From positions 1,054,001 to 1,118,000 of the forward strand of contig JAJNNQ010000078.1 in assembly GCA_027886175.1 (NCBI GenBank): a stretch of 64,000 nucleotides of DNA, given 5' to 3'. Of this stretch, positions 43,767 to 54,465 are shown one piece after another (position 1 is the first letter of the stretch; each line of letters starts with the position of its first letter). Origin of the DNA: Phylloscopus collybita (lineage: Eukaryota; Chordata; Aves; Passeriformes; Phylloscopidae). Both the position numbers and the translations under genes were made by a program. The notes beneath the pieces were generated by a model that saw only the letters and a list, made by a program, of their open reading frames with translations, had not been told where the DNA came from and did no database searches.

Positions 43767-43919
43767 GCTGGTGTCACTTGTCCTCTCTCCCTCACCGCAT
43801 GGGATGGGGAGACAAATTTGGGGAATTTTCCAAGAATTTTGATTGAAATTGTCCCAAATCCTGATGGGAATTCCTGGGCAGACGTCCCTAGGAACGTTCA
43901 GTGTGATAAATGGAAATGA
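43767..43919 (+). other. C4 exon-3-like segment
   Basis: Resumes family sequence behind the LTR. GETNLGNFPRILIEIVPNPD is open to a stop at 43,919. The acceptor AG seen in C2 and C5 is not preserved here (CACCGCATGG). Confidence 0.45.
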
Positions 43920-44606
43920 TTTGTGCTAAATAAATTGTAGCTATTTAGCTATTTAGAAAATTATTGTTATAAAGCAATAAAGGAAATTAGCATTATAAAG
44001 CAGATGGGCCCCTTTGCAGATGTTACATGTAAAAATAGGATACAGGATGTAGTTTTGAGGTAAGTATTGTCCCAAGACAGAATCAACCTGGGGATGGACA
44101 AAGCTGGGACGGTTTCAAGTACAAGATCTGAAGTTATGGTTTAAGGCCAATTTTTTTGGAACATAATGCTTACATAACGCAACGCTTAGTACGCACGTGC
44201 AACCTGTAAGGTCATCCAGAGGACAACAAGGAAGACTGTGAGCCTTCATCCCAAAGACCACCCAAAGCCGACAGAAGAGCTCCTGGCAACAAGTGAAGCA
44301 TGTGCCATGAAATGCAGTGATATGTAGATTTTTAAAACTGGAAATAGGAGGGAATTTATGGGAAACATTGATGAATATGTATTAGTACATGGTATATAAG
44401 TATAGTCAGAATTGTTTTGTTTTGTACGTGAGGTAGGGTGAAAAGCCCTCCCTGTACCCTGGTGGGTTTTGCTTATGCTTTATCCAAACCTTAATCACAC
44501 TTAACTAATTACTGCCAAATATATATACTTGAATATATTTACTAAATTGCATTCAGTTATATGGAATTGTTATTCAATTAAAATTGCTGCTAACTCAATA
44601 GACCTA
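43920..44606 (+). repeat. Dispersed AT-rich element E2, inverted relative to E1
   Basis: 44,160-44,600 matches the complement of 35,520-35,940. It has the same neighbourhood (family exon-3-like segment, then AT-rich element), so it was probably present before the family copies were duplicated. Confidence 0.5.
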
Positions 44607-46820
44607 GTTGTTAGATATCATTAATAACACTCCAAAGGACTCTGGTACGGGTCCTGTGCAAGGCCACCGGCGCTGTGGCTCCCACACCTGGATTAGGGGC
44701 CAAACCTCTCCTGTCCACCCGTGTCGGGTCAATGTGCATGTAAAAAAAATCACCACAGGAAAAAAAAAAAAAAAAAAGGGGGGGCGGAATTTTACCTTTG
44801 CTTTGTGGGTTCTCCTTGTTCCTGGTTATTCAGTTTGGGTCCAAGGGCCAGCAGAGGTCCAGGGTGGACTGCCAAAATCAGTGGGGCCGGCCTCCCCACA
44901 TGAATGCCTCCAGGGATCCTTGGAACTGGTGGAAATATCCTGGACGAGGTCCCAAAAATTGTTATAAAAGGCTCAAAACCCTTTTATAGGGCAGGAATGA
45001 GTAAATAAAATTTAATTTGAACCCATGAAAATTGCCAAGCAAAGAGGAGGGAACAGCACTGGGAGCTTGATGGGAGCTCCTTGTGCCCACCAGAGGCTCC
45101 CTCACAAAATGGCATCTCCTTTTCTACCCTGAGAGTGCATCAGCCTCATCAATATTCATAAGCAGTCCTTTGTGGGAAAGGGATTTGTAGAGGGTTCTCA
45201 AAGCCTGACAGAGGGCTCACATAGGATGCATCTGTATGCAAACTCTTGAAATAAAGTGTGCTGGCTTAGAAATGCCATGGAATTGGACAGACATTGTTAA
45301 GAGAGAAATGGAGCTCGAAACAAGCTTCAAATAACAGCCTTGCAAACAGACGAGATACCCTGGAGAAATAGAGCTGTGAAAAATGCATTGTAGTAGGACC
45401 CAGGAGAGCTAATTTTAGATGATTGGCTTTAAGACATTAACAGCACTGTGTAGCAAAAGCTGACAGGCCAAGAAATGCTTTTAATTGCTTATAATGCTTA
45501 ATGCTTATAATGTATTGTGATTAGGAAATAGTTTGGCTTCTGATTGTGATGGTGTGAATTGTAACATCTGTACAGTCTCACCCTTCATCTGAGACTGAAA
45601 ATGGAATAAAAGTTTTAAAACAGTACGTATTTATATGATTTTAAATATTTTTTTCTTTTTACTAGCTCTCAGGATAAAATTTCTCGAGACAAATAATAAT
45701 TCTAGCTATACTATTTTTTCAGTAAAAAGACAAAACTAATTATGCAAAATCTGAATTCAGTATTATGTAGAATGCTTTAACTAATATTTGTTTTCTCACT
45801 AAGTTACTTGCAAAGAAAATACAGACAAATAAAACATTAAGAAACAAACAACACAAGCAACTAGGCTGGTGCTTTAAATTTCTTTGGTTTTTACGCAGTT
45901 CCATCTTATCTGCTGGTAACAGAGTCTAGGAGAGGAAGTGGTTATCACATTTAGGTGTGATGTAGCTGTTTGCAGTTGCTTTGTTCTTTTCTTTACCTTG
46001 GATGCAGGGATGTTTGGCATTCCTAGAAAAGAGAAAAGATACAAACTTCTCGGCAAAAATATGCCTGAGAGAAACAGTTAATTACATTGACTTATTCAGG
46101 TTGAGTTTTAGTTTTTATTTTGTGAAATTTTTTTTGTACTACTTTTGTTGTTTCCCACAGGTTTTATTGTGGTTTCCTCTAACGATTGTTCAGTGGGGGG
46201 TGGGGAGTGGGGCTGTTTTCAACAAGTTTGAGTTCAGCAGCAGGCACTGTTACTGCCAATCCCCTCCTCCCCCCTCTTTTTTTTTTTTAATCAACTGAGG
46301 CATATCCTGACATTCTTTTCTTTTTGAGTTCCCATGGCATATACTGTGAGTCTGTAAGAATCATGCTAGCAACGTTTTTTAGTCATTTGGTGTAGGAGTG
46401 TGCCCTTCCAGGGTGCTTTTCAGCAACTGTTTAAAGTACAGTGAGCATACAGCACTGTCTCTGACAGCCCTTCTCAGTTCTTGGATGTCTTGAGGGGGGA
46501 ATAGGAGCCCAGGTTCTGGGACTGCTGGGCTGCTGGCCAAGTACCACAGGCACAGCTAAAAGATTTGGACTTTCATCTTTGCAAATTTGGCATCTTATGG
46601 GGATGCATCAGTCCAACGAGTGCACCTGCACTCAAGGGTTGGCAGACATCCCACCTCAGCCAGGCCAGAACTCCTGTACTGGGGTCTTAGGGTTTTAGTC
46701 CCAGTCCTTTTTGGGGTCTTCAGTCTCCATCCTTGGCAATGGTCATAGGGCAGATGAGGGACTTTGGGACCGTCTCTTGCACATGTGCCTGTCTCAGGCT
46801 AAAGTACGGGGTCCAGCAGC
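44607..46820. other. Intergenic; no gene recognised
   Basis: Contains an A18 run followed by G7 at 44,761-44,785, a T-rich run at 46,278-46,290, and otherwise AT-rich unique-looking DNA. Short open frames lack motifs or splice partners. 44,610-45,010 might be retroviral, but I cannot show it. Confidence 0.4.
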
Positions 46821-46896
46821 CTTGGGGCACCTTGGAGTGACCTTGGGGCACCTTGGAGTGACCTTGGGGCACCTTGGAGTGACCTTGGGGCACGGG
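46821..46896 (+). repeat. 24-bp tandem repeat, about three units
   Basis: Near-identical units of CCTTGGGGCACCTTGGAGTG plus four bases. Confidence 0.9.
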
Positions 46897-47139
46897 GGCG
46901 GGACAAGGGGCAGGGAAGGTCAGTGTCCCATGGGGAAAACGGGGCCGGGCACCGGGTCCCACAGCCAGTGGAGACCCAGAGGAAAGGAGAGACCAAAGGG
47001 CCAGGGGCATTAGGGAGGGGGGAACCGGGGCAAACCCTGTGCACAGAGCCCCATTGGGAGGGCCCGTCTCTCAGGCTGGGCAGGTGACTGTGATCTGTCC
47101 TGCCAAGGCCAGACCCAGGGCAAGGGGCTGCAGGGATTC

Positions 47140-47650
47140 CACACTGGATTCCCCCCAAAACACCTGGAGGAACCAGGAACACCGGGACTGCCCCAAAGAA
47201 CACCTGGAACGGCCCCAAAAAACACCTGGGAATGCCTTGGGGACACCTGGATCACCCCTGGGAGACCTCAACCCCCACCGCAAAGACACCTGGATCCTCT
47301 CCAAAACCCACCTGGACCCCCCCAAAGATACCTGGATCCCCCTGAGAAGCATCTGGACCCACTCAGGAATACCTGGATCCTCCCTAAAACCCACCTAGAT
47401 TCCCTCAAGGATGCCTGGATCCCCCCAAAGACATTTGGATACCCAAAAAAACACCTGGAGCCCCCAAAACCCACATGGACCCACCCAAAACCCACCTGGA
47501 CCCACCCAAGACCCAACTGGATCCCTCCAAAGACACCTGGATCCCTCCCAAAACCCACCTGGATGGCCCAAAAATCCACCTGGATCTCACCAAACCCCAC
47601 CTGGGACCCCCCCAACCCCCCCTGGACCCCCCAAACCCCAACTGCCAACG
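47140..47650 (+). repeat. Minisatellite of CACCTGGATCCCCCCAAAA units
   Basis: Degenerate units of about 28-30 bases over ~500 bases (ACACCTGGATCC, CCCAAAACCCACCTGGA). It occupies the position where exon 1 of C5 would be expected. Confidence 0.9.
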
Positions 47651-47898
47651 AGATGGTCCTGGGGGTGGTTGGGGGGTCCCAGGTGGGGTTTGGGAGGTCC
47701 TGGGGGGATTAGGGGCAAGGGGGACAGCGGGGAGGGTGGCAGGGGGGACAATAGGCGATGGCAGTGGGTGGCAGAGGGGGCAAGGGGGTGACAAAGGGAC
47801 AGAGGGGACAGCTGAGCCCTCCAGGAAGGGGACAAAGGGCACCCCAGGAGGCCACAAGTGCCACAAAGTCCCTGCCACCTCCCCTGTCCCCTCCCCAG

Positions 47899-48908
47899 GT
47901 GCTGGAGGCACAGGTGGACGTGGTCGCCACCCTGGGTGAGTTGGCAGCCACTGTGACCGCGCCACGAAAGAGCTCCTGGCTGCTCCTGTACCCAGAGTCC
48001 CTGCATGCAGACCTGAGGAAATTCATCTGGAGCCTCTGGGACGCCCTGGACCACGGTGACATCACCTCCCTGTGCCAGCACGGTGTCACCCCCCTGAGCC
48101 AGGCTGTGACCGCCCTCAGGGACACCCCGGAAGCCACCTGGGCCGATGCTGGAGCCACAGCCAGAGCCTGGCAGGAGTTGATGAATGTGAAGAATGGGAA
48201 CTGGGACCATCTGTGGTGGGAGGCCTTGGAGATCCTCAACACCTTGGAGGACAAGGCCACCACTGAGGACACCAATGAGGACACCGCCAAGGTCACTGCC
48301 ACCGGCCTGGCCGGGGACCTGCGGGATGAGACCCCTCCTGCTCAGGGACAGCTGGGGACAGCCTGGTGGCCACGGCCCGGCAGCAGTCGGTGGCCCTGGC
48401 CTCGGTGGTGGCCACACACGATGGCCACACACGCCCCATGGCAGCTGCCACCAAGGCCAGGGAAGAGCCTGTGGTGGCCACCAGGCAGGCGTGGCCGGCC
48501 ACCTTGAGGGAGCAGTGAGTGAAGGAGGCCCTGGGGCTGCTGGGGTGCTTGATGAACACGTGTCATGAAACCGTTGTGTTCCCCTGGGAGCTGCACGCTC
48601 AGCTCTGGTACATGGAGGTCACCCAGAAGGGGACAGAGGAGGTGTCCCCTGATGTCCTCAAGCACTTGGTGGCCAAGGTGGCCAAATTCGAGCAGCTGTG
48701 GGAGGCCAGTGCCCGCCTGACCAGGGATCACCTGCTGGTGGCACTTGGGGAAATCGACTTCCTCCTCTCCAGTCCCTATGGTGGCTCCAGTGGCCCTGGT
48801 GGCCCCCGTGGCTGCGTGGTGGCCAAACTGTGCCAAAGAGCCAAAGAGGACATCCCAAGGCTGCTGGAGATCAGTGGTGTCACTGCTGTGACATCATCAG
48901 GGCAGTGA
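47899..48908 (+). pseudogene. C5: family copy in the inverted arm; no exon 1
   Basis: Acceptor CTCCCCAG/GTGCTGGAGG at 47,899. The frame follows C3 closely (LRKFIWSLWDALDH, DLRDETP) to ~48,335, where an indel in a CCTCCTGCTCAGG stretch shifts it. It carries the same TGA within GTGAGTGAAGG (~48,515) as C3. It then continues to a stop at 48,908 with the C-terminal signature (KEDIPRLLEISGV). No family exon 1 in the 700 bases upstream. Pseudogene. Confidence 0.7.
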
Positions 48909-49144
48909 CATCATCAGGAACATCGCTGGTGCCACTTGTCCCCTCACCCCGCAGTGTTTGAGACAGTTTATGTGGCACTGATGGAAATGGCAGCGTGATA
49001 AATTGATTTTGTATCCTAGGCCTTAGCAAAATACTGAAATGGAGACTGCACAATGCTAAAATGCTTCTGTAATGTAACAATTTTAACTTATTTTTATATT
49101 ATAACTGACTCAGAGAATGGTGTAAAACAATTCTGTCATTTCCC

Positions 49145-49363
49145 ACACCTGCAGGCTGGTGATAACAGTGACAGAAACCAAAGAAAGAGAAACAGAAGCT
49201 GGAGAAGAATTTATTGATTTACCAGAGAATGTGGAACAACAGGGTGGGACCAGAAGAAATAAAATACATGGACCTGCAGCACAGGATGTCCTGCAGACAA
49301 GTCAGAGGTTGGAACCAAACGAGAGAGTTCCTGGAACATCCAAAGCTCACAGGAATGTTTGAA
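49145..49363 (+). other. C5 terminal-exon candidate
   Basis: CCCACACCTGCAG/GCTGGTGATAACAG, then an open frame of ~67 codons (ITVTETKERETEAGEEFIDL, ending GTSKAHRNV and stop). It differs from the C3 counterpart at about ten residues, yet both are open. Confidence 0.5.
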
Positions 49364-49470
49364 TGATGCCCGAACTCATGGATGTGTGTGTGCCCCAGCA
49401 ATGGAGCCGTGCACAGAGAACATTGTTCTAAAGCACCCCAACACTGGATATTGTCCCTTTTTCATCCCTG

Positions 49471-49476
49471 ATTAAA
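49471..49476 (+). terminator. Poly(A) signal ATTAAA of C5
   Basis: ATTAAACTTGTAACAATTTC followed by a GT-rich stretch. The same arrangement as at 38,058-38,063. Confidence 0.5.
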
Positions 49477-49689
49477 CTTGTAACAATTTCAAAGAGTGAG
49501 CTTTGTTTTTCACCCCCGGCTGTGATTTGGGGGGCCAGGGGGGTCCCGGACAGCCCCCGCCACCCCCGATCACGGCCCCGCTGCTGAGCACTGACCCCGC
49601 CCCGGGGGGCACCGGGACCCCCCAAAATCCACACCCGCAGCCCCTGCAGTGGAGCTGGAGAGGCTCCTGGAACAGAGGCTGGACAGAGT

Positions 49690-50570
49690 GAAATGAACAA
49701 ATCAGGGATTTATGGAAAGGGTTCAAAGGATTCACCCAGGGCAGCACAAGAGCCCAGACAGGGGCACACCCAGGATGGGCCTGAAATGGACCCAAGATGG
49801 ATCCTGGTCACGGCTTTCACTCTTTTAGAAGTTTTGGTTCATTTCCATACTGGGGTTAATTGTCCAATTACACCTCAGGTGATGCAGTCCCGCTGTCCCA
49901 GGTCACTCTCCTCAATTCCCTGCTGTTTGCACTTTTTGGGCCCAAAGCAGCAGCAGTGCCCTTGGTTCTGGGGCTGGAGAAGGAATTGTTTCATCTGAGT
50001 GAGCTCACATTTTGTCTGAAGTTCAGAGTCCCACACCAGTGCAGCTGCAGGACTAAAACCCCAAACTGAGCCCAAGCAGGATCTCTCCCTCATGAGCCCT
50101 TGAGGTGCCCTTTGACGGTGAAACTCAGCATGGAAAAACTGCTACACAGCGTTCCTGTCCGAGGCTGGGATGGAGATGAATTGGGCCTCAGTCTCCCCCA
50201 GCTGATGCATTCCCAGTTTCAGACATGAAGCCCAAGGCAGCGTGTCCTGCTCTGACAGACACCGCTGCCCTCCTCGCCTTCCTTTGGGCACTTCAGAAGG
50301 AGCGAGTCTGTCCCAGCCGTGCCCTGCAGGCTGACCCTGCTCTGCCTTCAGAGGAGCAGCCTGGGCAGGAAAGCTCTGCTGGGCCCCCAGAGCTCCGGCC
50401 ACAGCTCCCGGCAGAGGGGAAAGCCCTGGAGAGCTGCCAGAGGTGCCGGGCGTGTTGGCACTGACCTCTCCTGCAGCGGCCCTGCCGAGTCCTTTATGAA
50501 CCGTTCCGAAAGCCCTGGAGACAGAAGAGCAGAGAAGAAAGAAGCGGCGCTTTAGACGGGCTCGGCACAG
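49690..50570. other. Spacer between the C-family and ITPRIPL1 clusters
   Basis: No gene recognised. 50,220-50,470 is GC-rich with Gln/Ala/Pro-type open frames on both strands. Confidence 0.4.
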
Positions 50571-50750
50571 GGCAGAGACTCGGCTCCCTTGGGCTGAACT
50601 CCGGCATTTCTCGGGAACCTCGGCTGAGGAGCGGCCCCGGCGCTGGGCCCGGCCCGGGCAGGAGGCCCAGGAACCGCTGCTGCCCGGAACCGCCGGGAGC
50701 TCGGGGGGAGCGGGGCCGGAGGGCGCTGGGAGCTGGGGGGGAGGCCGGGA
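50571..50750. promoter_or_regulatory. CpG-rich module, copy 2
   Basis: Near-identical to 34,380-34,547. On the plus strand it precedes the chimeric ITPRIPL1 copy T2 by ~560 bases, where it could serve as its promoter. Confidence 0.6.
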
Positions 50751-51312
50751 TGGAGCAGGGACCCCCCTGCAACCCCGGCAGGAGCCCAGGCAGGAGCAGG
50801 GGATGCTGAAGAGAGGCCCCAAGCCCGTGGGGAGTCCCTGCAGAGTCGTGGAAGCGGATCCTGGGGATCCCCGCTGGAGCCGCCTGTTCCTGAGGGACCG
50901 TGTCCCGTGAGAGGGGCCCCGGGCTGGAGCAGGACAAGGATTCCTGTCTGCGAGGGGGAAGCAGTGACATGACCTGGCTGTGACCCCCATCCTCTGTGCC
51001 TCAGGGTGGGGAGGAGGACGGAATGGAGGATAAAGGGGAGCCCAGGAAGGGGGGAGAGGTGGAGGGAAGATGTTTTCGTGGGAATTCTTTTCCTTCTCTT
51101 TCTCTTGCTCTGATTTGTTTGACAATAAATTCAGTTGATGTCCCTGAGTCAAGTGTGTTGTGCCCGTGACCAGTGACTGAACTCTCCCCACCCTTATCCA
51201 GACCCTCGAGCCTTTCCTTATGTGTTCTGTTCCCTGCCCAGGGCGAGGAGGGCAGTGACAGGTTTTGGCCTCTCTTCAGCATCCCCTGCTCCTGCCTGGG
51301 CTCCTGCTGGTT
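50751..51312 (+). other. Chimeric 5' segment of T2
   Basis: 50,910-51,312 matches window positions 1-402. It contains a donor-like GTGTCCC/GTGAGAGG (50,903-50,914), an AATAAA (51,123-51,128) and an acceptor-like TTCCCTGCCCAG (~51,241) before the join to ITPRIPL1-like sequence. Confidence 0.6.
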
Positions 51313-52290
51313 ACCGTTGTCATGCACCTGCTCAATGTCCTGCCCGTGTCACAGTGGCGCAGGAGAGATTTCCTGCCGCGACTGGTGGATATCATCGATA
51401 CCCTGGGCTTCTGTGTGCGAGCCAAAAGCCTCAACCACTTCATTGTGGGTAACCAGAGGCTCCCTCGGGACATCCGTTTGCCCCGAGATGTTCAAATGGG
51501 TGAGACCTGCAATCTCCTCCAGCACCTGGCGCAGCAATCGGCCGCCCACAGGCAGGCGATGAGTGAGTACCAGGCTCTGCGACAGTGGTTCCAAAGAATC
51601 CTTCTGGCTGAACACTGAATCAGTGAAGGCCAGGAGTAACAGCCAGGAGCACAGAGCTGTGCTTGTGCTGCTTCCACCTGGAAGCAGAGATCCACCTCCC
51701 AGCACAAATTTGCTGCTTGAAGGAGAAGAGGATGCGTGCAAAGGCTCCGGCCAAGGTCCCACAGCCTCTCCTGACACCTCAGCCGGTGGAGGGTCATGGG
51801 AGGATTTATTCTACCTCCTTGTATCATTTCATTCTCCAAAAGAAGGCACCCAGATCTGCATAAGGCCCTGTCCATGGATGAACTCGGCGGCTCCTGAAAA
51901 AGCACATGAAGAGAGCACACACCACACATGCAGGGCCAAATGCCACGTGCAACATGCAGTTGTTCCTGGCCCTTGGGAAGGACCAAATATTGGAGAATGA
52001 AAGTAGCAGGAATGTGGGACAGAAGAAAGAAACTGGGCAAAAAAGACCAAGAGGATAAATCAACGCTGCTTGCCCAGGACCAGTCAATGGATGGACTCTC
52101 TCCTTGTGTCTCCAGAACAGACACCTTTAGGACAGCATTGGACCAGCTGTGTTGGAGCTGCCTTGAAATTTTGTACATATAAGCATCTAGGTTTTTATTT
52201 CATAGATATATATGTCTTGTATATAGAAATTATATACTGTATTCTTTATCAATTATTGTATAGAATAGTAAAATTCAATAAAACAATAAC
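51313..52290 (+). pseudogene. ITPRIPL1-like C-terminal fragment and 3' UTR (T2)
   Basis: Coding homology from ~51,313 to the stop at 51,618 (~101 residues, MHLLNVLPVSQW to LLAEH), then a complete 3' UTR with AATAAA at 52,277-52,282. It has the same breakpoint as T1, so both come from one chimeric ancestor. Its coding residues are closer to the full genes than those of T1. It could be the 3' exon of a new transcript starting in the upstream segment, or a pseudogene. Confidence 0.75.
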
Positions 52291-52299
52291 CTAATATAA

Positions 52300-52682
52300 A
52301 AACTAACAAGAGACAAAATATGTCATTATTATATAATGATTAAAAGCAATTCTAATGAGTTGAAATAAGATGATGTTTAAATAATAAGAACAATAGAGCA
52401 CATATTTGGCGTCACTATCTGTTGTGACCCATATTAATACCCTCTACTTTGCACCTTGATGAGTGGCCAGCCAGAAACTGCTTTGCGCTTGCCTCAACAA
52501 AATGCAATATTGCAGAATCTGGAGCATGCAAGACTTGATGGATCTCAGCCAGACCTTTAGTATTGGTGAATCTCACACACTGTGAATCGGGGCCTGTGAA
52601 CTGTCTCCTTGAACTCAAGCAATCTCACAGTGCTGCCTCGGCTCTAAACACAAATGAAACCCAGGCACCCACAGCCTGTCTG
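52300..52682. other. Intergenic; short minus-strand open frame
   Basis: A 67-codon minus-strand frame (52,415-52,618; GLAEIHQVLHAPDSAI) is not recognised. Otherwise AT-rich. Confidence 0.3.
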
Positions 52683-53700
52683 ATCACAGAATCACAGAAT
52701 GGCTGGGCTTGGAAGTGGAATGAATAACAGACCCCAAGTTATGCACTGTATTTTGTATGTTGTATTGTTATTCTGTTTGCCATAAAGGTTATGCTGTTAC
52801 TTACCAGTAATTTCAAACTGTACCAAATCTGTACCCTCAGAGCCCAGCCTCCTATATTCCAAGCTGTATATTCCCTTCTCCCCCAAATCCCAAATTCCCT
52901 TCTCCCCCAAATCCCAAATTCCCCCTTCCCTTCCATCGGGCTAGGTCTCCGCTGCTCCCTGCCTGCTCGTCAAACTGCTTGGCACTGCCCAATAGGGAAA
53001 TCAGGAGACTCCCGTGATGCACCGCTCCAAGCGGAACTCCAGGTAAGGCCGAAAAGCCCCTAAAACAAGGAGCCAACACCAAATCTGGACCTGTGAAGGG
53101 CACTACTGTGTAAGCAGGACATCCAGCGACCTGTGGATGGTTTCCACCTTCTCGCCATGACCTAGAGAGCACTTGGAAAAGGGGACACCCCTGGACCACA
53201 CAAGCCAAACTGAATTCCTGGGAACTCTTGTGAGGAAGGAATCCCGACCCTGCAGCACAAGCCACAGATTTGACTTGCACCTCCTCCTCCGTTGTGTCCA
53301 GTGGGAGCAGCGGCGGTGTGTGCAGCTCCTCGAGCCCCCTGCCCAGAGGTGTCTTTAATAAAGGCCTTTTGCAAAGGACCTGGTCTCCTGGCCCGTTCTT
53401 AACAGGAAGGGTCCTTAGACATTGTCTTGTTGCAGCCGTGCTGCCAAGGCCAGGGAACACCTTCTGCCTGGCCAGGTTGCTCCAAGCGCCATCCAGCCTG
53501 GCCAGGAACACTGCCCAGGGCTGGGGCAGCCACAGCTTCTGTGGGCAGCGTGGGCCAGGGCCTCAGCAGCCTCAGAGGCCACAATTGCTTCCACATCTCC
53601 AGCCCCAGCCCGCCCTCTGTCAGTGGGAAGCCGCTGGCCCTGTGCTGTCCCTGCAGGCCCTTGTCCACAGCCCCTCTGCAGGTCTCTGCTGGGCCTGGGG
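52683..53700 (-). mobile_element. CR1 LINE 3' part, interrupted by a solo LTR
   Basis: The plus strand shows reverse-complement CR1 3' sequence (ATCACAGAATCACAGAATGG CTGGGCTTGGAAG), which resumes behind the LTR (GGAAGGGTCCTTAGA, TTGCTCCAAGCGCCATCCAG, CTGTCAGTG). It has a 3' terminus but no reverse-transcriptase part. Confidence 0.85.
52716..53404 (+). mobile_element. Solo LTR, 689 bp, with 5-bp target duplication
   Basis: Starts TGGAATGAATAACAG and ends GTTCTTAACA. It is flanked by GGAAG at 52,711-52,715 and 53,405-53,409, exactly within the CR1 word TTGGAAGGG. AATAAA at 53,357-53,362, then a GT-containing tail. A five-base duplication points to a different ERV class from the 6-bp LTRs at 31.2 and 43.2 kb. 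Internal tandem CCCAAATCCCAAATTCCCTT near 52,880. Confidence 0.95.
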
Positions 53701-54263
53701 CAGGGACTGAGAGGCCGCAGGAGGGGCCCCTGGAGAAGCCCTTGGAGAGCAGCGGGGCCAGGAGTGCGGCCGTGAGGGCAGCAAGCGGGGCCTGGCGCGT
53801 CCGTCCGTGCACAGGGAGGGCACAGGGCGGGCGCTGAGGCCCGGCCAGCTGGAGCAGGGAGCTCTGGAGTGCGGCCGGCACAGAGCCCTGGGCTCCCGCA
53901 GCTCTGCACCCCTCAGGGCTGAGGCAGCTGCCCAGGCACAGCCGGCTGGGGACACGCGGCCACCGCGCAGGGGGACACCCGCAGGGGGACCCTGCTCTGG
54001 GGCCAGGCCAGGCCGCAGCAGGGAGCACCCCATGGGGCTGTGCCCGCCCAGGGAAGGGCTCTGCCCAGGGACAGGGCTCTGGGAGCAGGGCAGAAGGGAC
54101 AGCAGGGCTGGGCACAGCCAGAGGGGGACACGTGGCTGCAGTCACAGACAGGGCCACAGAGGAACCTTCTCACTCTCTGCAACTCCCACACAGGACGCTT
54201 GGTGCAGGTCAGCTCTGCTCCCAGCAAACACGGGAGAGGACAAGAGCAAATGGCCTCAAGTTC
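53700..54263. other. GC-rich intergenic block
   Basis: Long open frames in several phases on both strands with low-complexity products; no splice-consistent gene recognised. Confidence 0.35.
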
Positions 54264-54465
54264 TGCCAGGGGAGGCTCAGGTTGGGTATTAGGGAAAAAT
54301 GTCACCTCTGAAAGGGTTGTCAAGCACTGGCACAGGCTGCCCATGGAATTGGTGGAATTGTCATTGCATGAGGCACTTAAGGAATGTGTGGATGTGGCAC
54401 TTGGGGATACGGTTTTGAGGTGGACTTGTCAGTGTCAGCTTTGTGCCCTCTGACTTGATGGCAGG
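54264..54465 (+). mobile_element. CR1 LINE 3' fragment
   Basis: GGCTCAGGTTGGGTATTAGG, then AAAGGGTTGTCAAGCACTGG, CACAGGCTGCCCATGGAATT and GTGGATGTGGCACTTGGGGA follow CR1 3' sequence in sense orientation; the last ~60 bases are degraded. Confidence 0.8.

Larger units (their letters stand above)
47760..49680. repeat. Arm 2 of the ~1.9-kb inverted duplication
   Basis: See arm 1 at 37,870-39,770. Homology starts within the intron and ends at ~49,690, within what would be the 5' region of a next family copy that is not present. Confidence 0.85.

Noticed and set aside
53399..54157. A 252-residue minus-strand open frame
   Set aside because: Overlaps CR1 sequence and a solo-LTR edge; composition-driven.
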